From Mycobacterium sp. AZCC_0083 (GTDB taxonomy: Bacteria > Actinomycetota > Actinomycetes > Mycobacteriales > Mycobacteriaceae): a DNA stretch of 64,000 bases. The notes beneath the pieces were generated by a model. It worked only from the letters and a program-made list of their open reading frames with translations, was not told the DNA's origin and ran no database searches. A program made the position numbers and the translations under genes. The stretch's first letter is position 1. Each line of letters begins with the position of its first letter. The stretch lies in assembly GCF_014202335.1 (NCBI RefSeq), contig NZ_JACHGP010000004.1, positions 124,001 through 188,000 of the forward strand, given 5' to 3'. Positions 63,212-64,000 of the stretch are shown here, in pieces.

Positions 63212-64000
63212 TCACACCGGTACTGGGGCGGGGCTGCTGTGTGCCGCAAGTGCGGCGAGATAGTGCTCGGCGTCAAGGGAGGCCACGGTTCCCGATCCCG
63301 CCGCTGTGATCGCCTGCTTGTAGGTCGGGTCGATCACGTCCCCTGCCGCGAACACGCCAGGAAGGTTGGTGCGGGACGAACGGCCGTCGACCGCGATCGT
63401 GCCCTCGGCTGTGAGGTGAAGTTGTCCGTGCACCAGGTGGGTACGCGGGTCCGAACCGATCGCCACGAACAGACCCGCGACATCGAGCCTGATCTCGGCG
63501 CCGTCGTCGGTGCCGACAAGGCCGATACCATCAACCTTCTCGTCTCCGTAGATGTTCGCCACCTTCTGGTTCCACGAGAACTCGATCTTCGGATTCGCAC
63601 GCGCGCGGTCTTGCATGGCGGCCGAGGCGCGCAGACTTTCGCGCCGGTGCACCAGAAACACCTTGTCCGCGAAGCGGGTTAGGAAGGTCGCCTCTTCGAG
63701 GGCGGAGTCGCCGCCCCCGACCACCGCGACGGTCTGCTGTTTGAAGAAGGCGCCGTCGCACGTGGCGCACCACGACACGCCATGTCCCGAGAGCCGAACC
63801 TCGTCGTCGAGGCCGAGCCTGCGGTACGCCGAGCCGACAGCGTAGATCACGGTGAGCGCCTCGCGCACGCCGCCGTCGCCGAGTGTGGCGCGCTTGATGT
63901 CGCCGCTGAGTTCGAGCTTCGTGACGTCGTCGTGGACGATCTCGGTACCGAAGCGCTCGGCCTGCTCCCGCATCTTCACCATCAAGTCCGGCCCCATGAT
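63212..64000 (-). CDS. trxB: Thioredoxin reductase, 5' end outside window
   Basis: C-terminal part (263 residues, of usually about 310-330) of an NADPH-thioredoxin reductase. The redox pair is in WCATCDG (Cys-Ala-Thr-Cys), the NADPH loop is GGGDSALEEA, and the flavin block is FAAGDVIDPTYKQAITAAGSG. The N-terminal FAD motif lies beyond the right edge. The stop overlaps the alternative GTG of the thioredoxin gene, so the two are probably co-transcribed. Confidence 0.95.
   Translation of the reverse strand: MMGPDLMVKMREQAERFGTEIVHDDVTKLELSGDIKRATLGDGGVREALTVIYAVGSAYRRLGLDDEVRLSGHGVSWCATCDGAFFKQQTVAVVGGGDSALEEATFLTRFADKVFLVHRRESLRASAAMQDRARANPKIEFSWNQKVANIYGDEKVDGIGLVGTDDGAEIRLDVAGLFVAIGSDPRTHLVHGQLHLTAEGTIAVDGRSSRTNLPGVFAAGDVIDPTYKQAITAAGSGTVASLDAEHYLAALAAHSSPAPVPV

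Overview
This window is high-GC chromosomal DNA from a mycobacterium, most likely a fast-growing Mycolicibacterium-type species. The evidence is a complete yrbE/mce operon, two MspA-family porin-like genes, an antigen-85-like esterase, Ser/Thr kinases with extracytoplasmic sensors, a PknH-sensor-type lipoprotein, and an SRPBCC-far-SRPBCC-dapC gene set that matches Rv0854-Rv0858c of M. tuberculosis. No rRNA, tRNA, CRISPR array, prophage or insertion sequence was seen.

Layout. 1-11.8 kb: three paralogous receptor Ser/Thr kinases (one cut by the window edge) surround a phospholipid module made of a CdsA-like cytidylyltransferase, an acyltransferase and a CDP-alcohol phosphotransferase. An FHA-domain ABC exporter of Rv1747 type and an antigen-85-like secreted esterase lie in the same stretch. 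11.9-15.1 kb: an amidase, then an SDR and a TetR gene that diverge across two matching operators. 15.1-18.9 kb: envelope and secreted proteins (Pro-rich protein, two MspA-like proteins, a secreted protein, a PknH-sensor lipoprotein). 18.9-25.2 kb: two TetR genes, a phytoene-desaturase-like flavoprotein behind a perfect palindrome, a UBP-zinc-finger/cation-efflux/small acidic protein operon, and a methyltransferase.

25.3-34.7 kb: a complete mce operon (two YrbE permeases, MceA-F) behind a consensus-like promoter that predicts a leaderless transcript. 34.7-38.3 kb: zwf, then SRPBCC-far-SRPBCC. In M. tuberculosis dapC follows this block directly. Here about 17 kb intervenes: an NMT1-type ABC transporter, an LLM flavoenzyme, and a SorC-regulated polyol/sugar operon. 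That operon has a SIS isomerase, an FGGY kinase, an Rpe-like epimerase, two zinc dehydrogenases, an SDR, an RbsA/RbsC-type importer and two tandem binding proteins, plus a divergent SDR.

55.1-64 kb: dapC, an aldehyde dehydrogenase that diverges from a branched-chain-amino-acid-type ABC importer across two LacI-type operators, and thioredoxin with thioredoxin reductase (cut by the right edge).

The polyol operon reads as one pathway: import, oxidation to a ketose, phosphorylation, epimerisation/isomerisation and entry to the pentose phosphate pathway. The exact substrate cannot be read from sequence. It and the duplicated-sensor kinases are the best candidates for undescribed biology.
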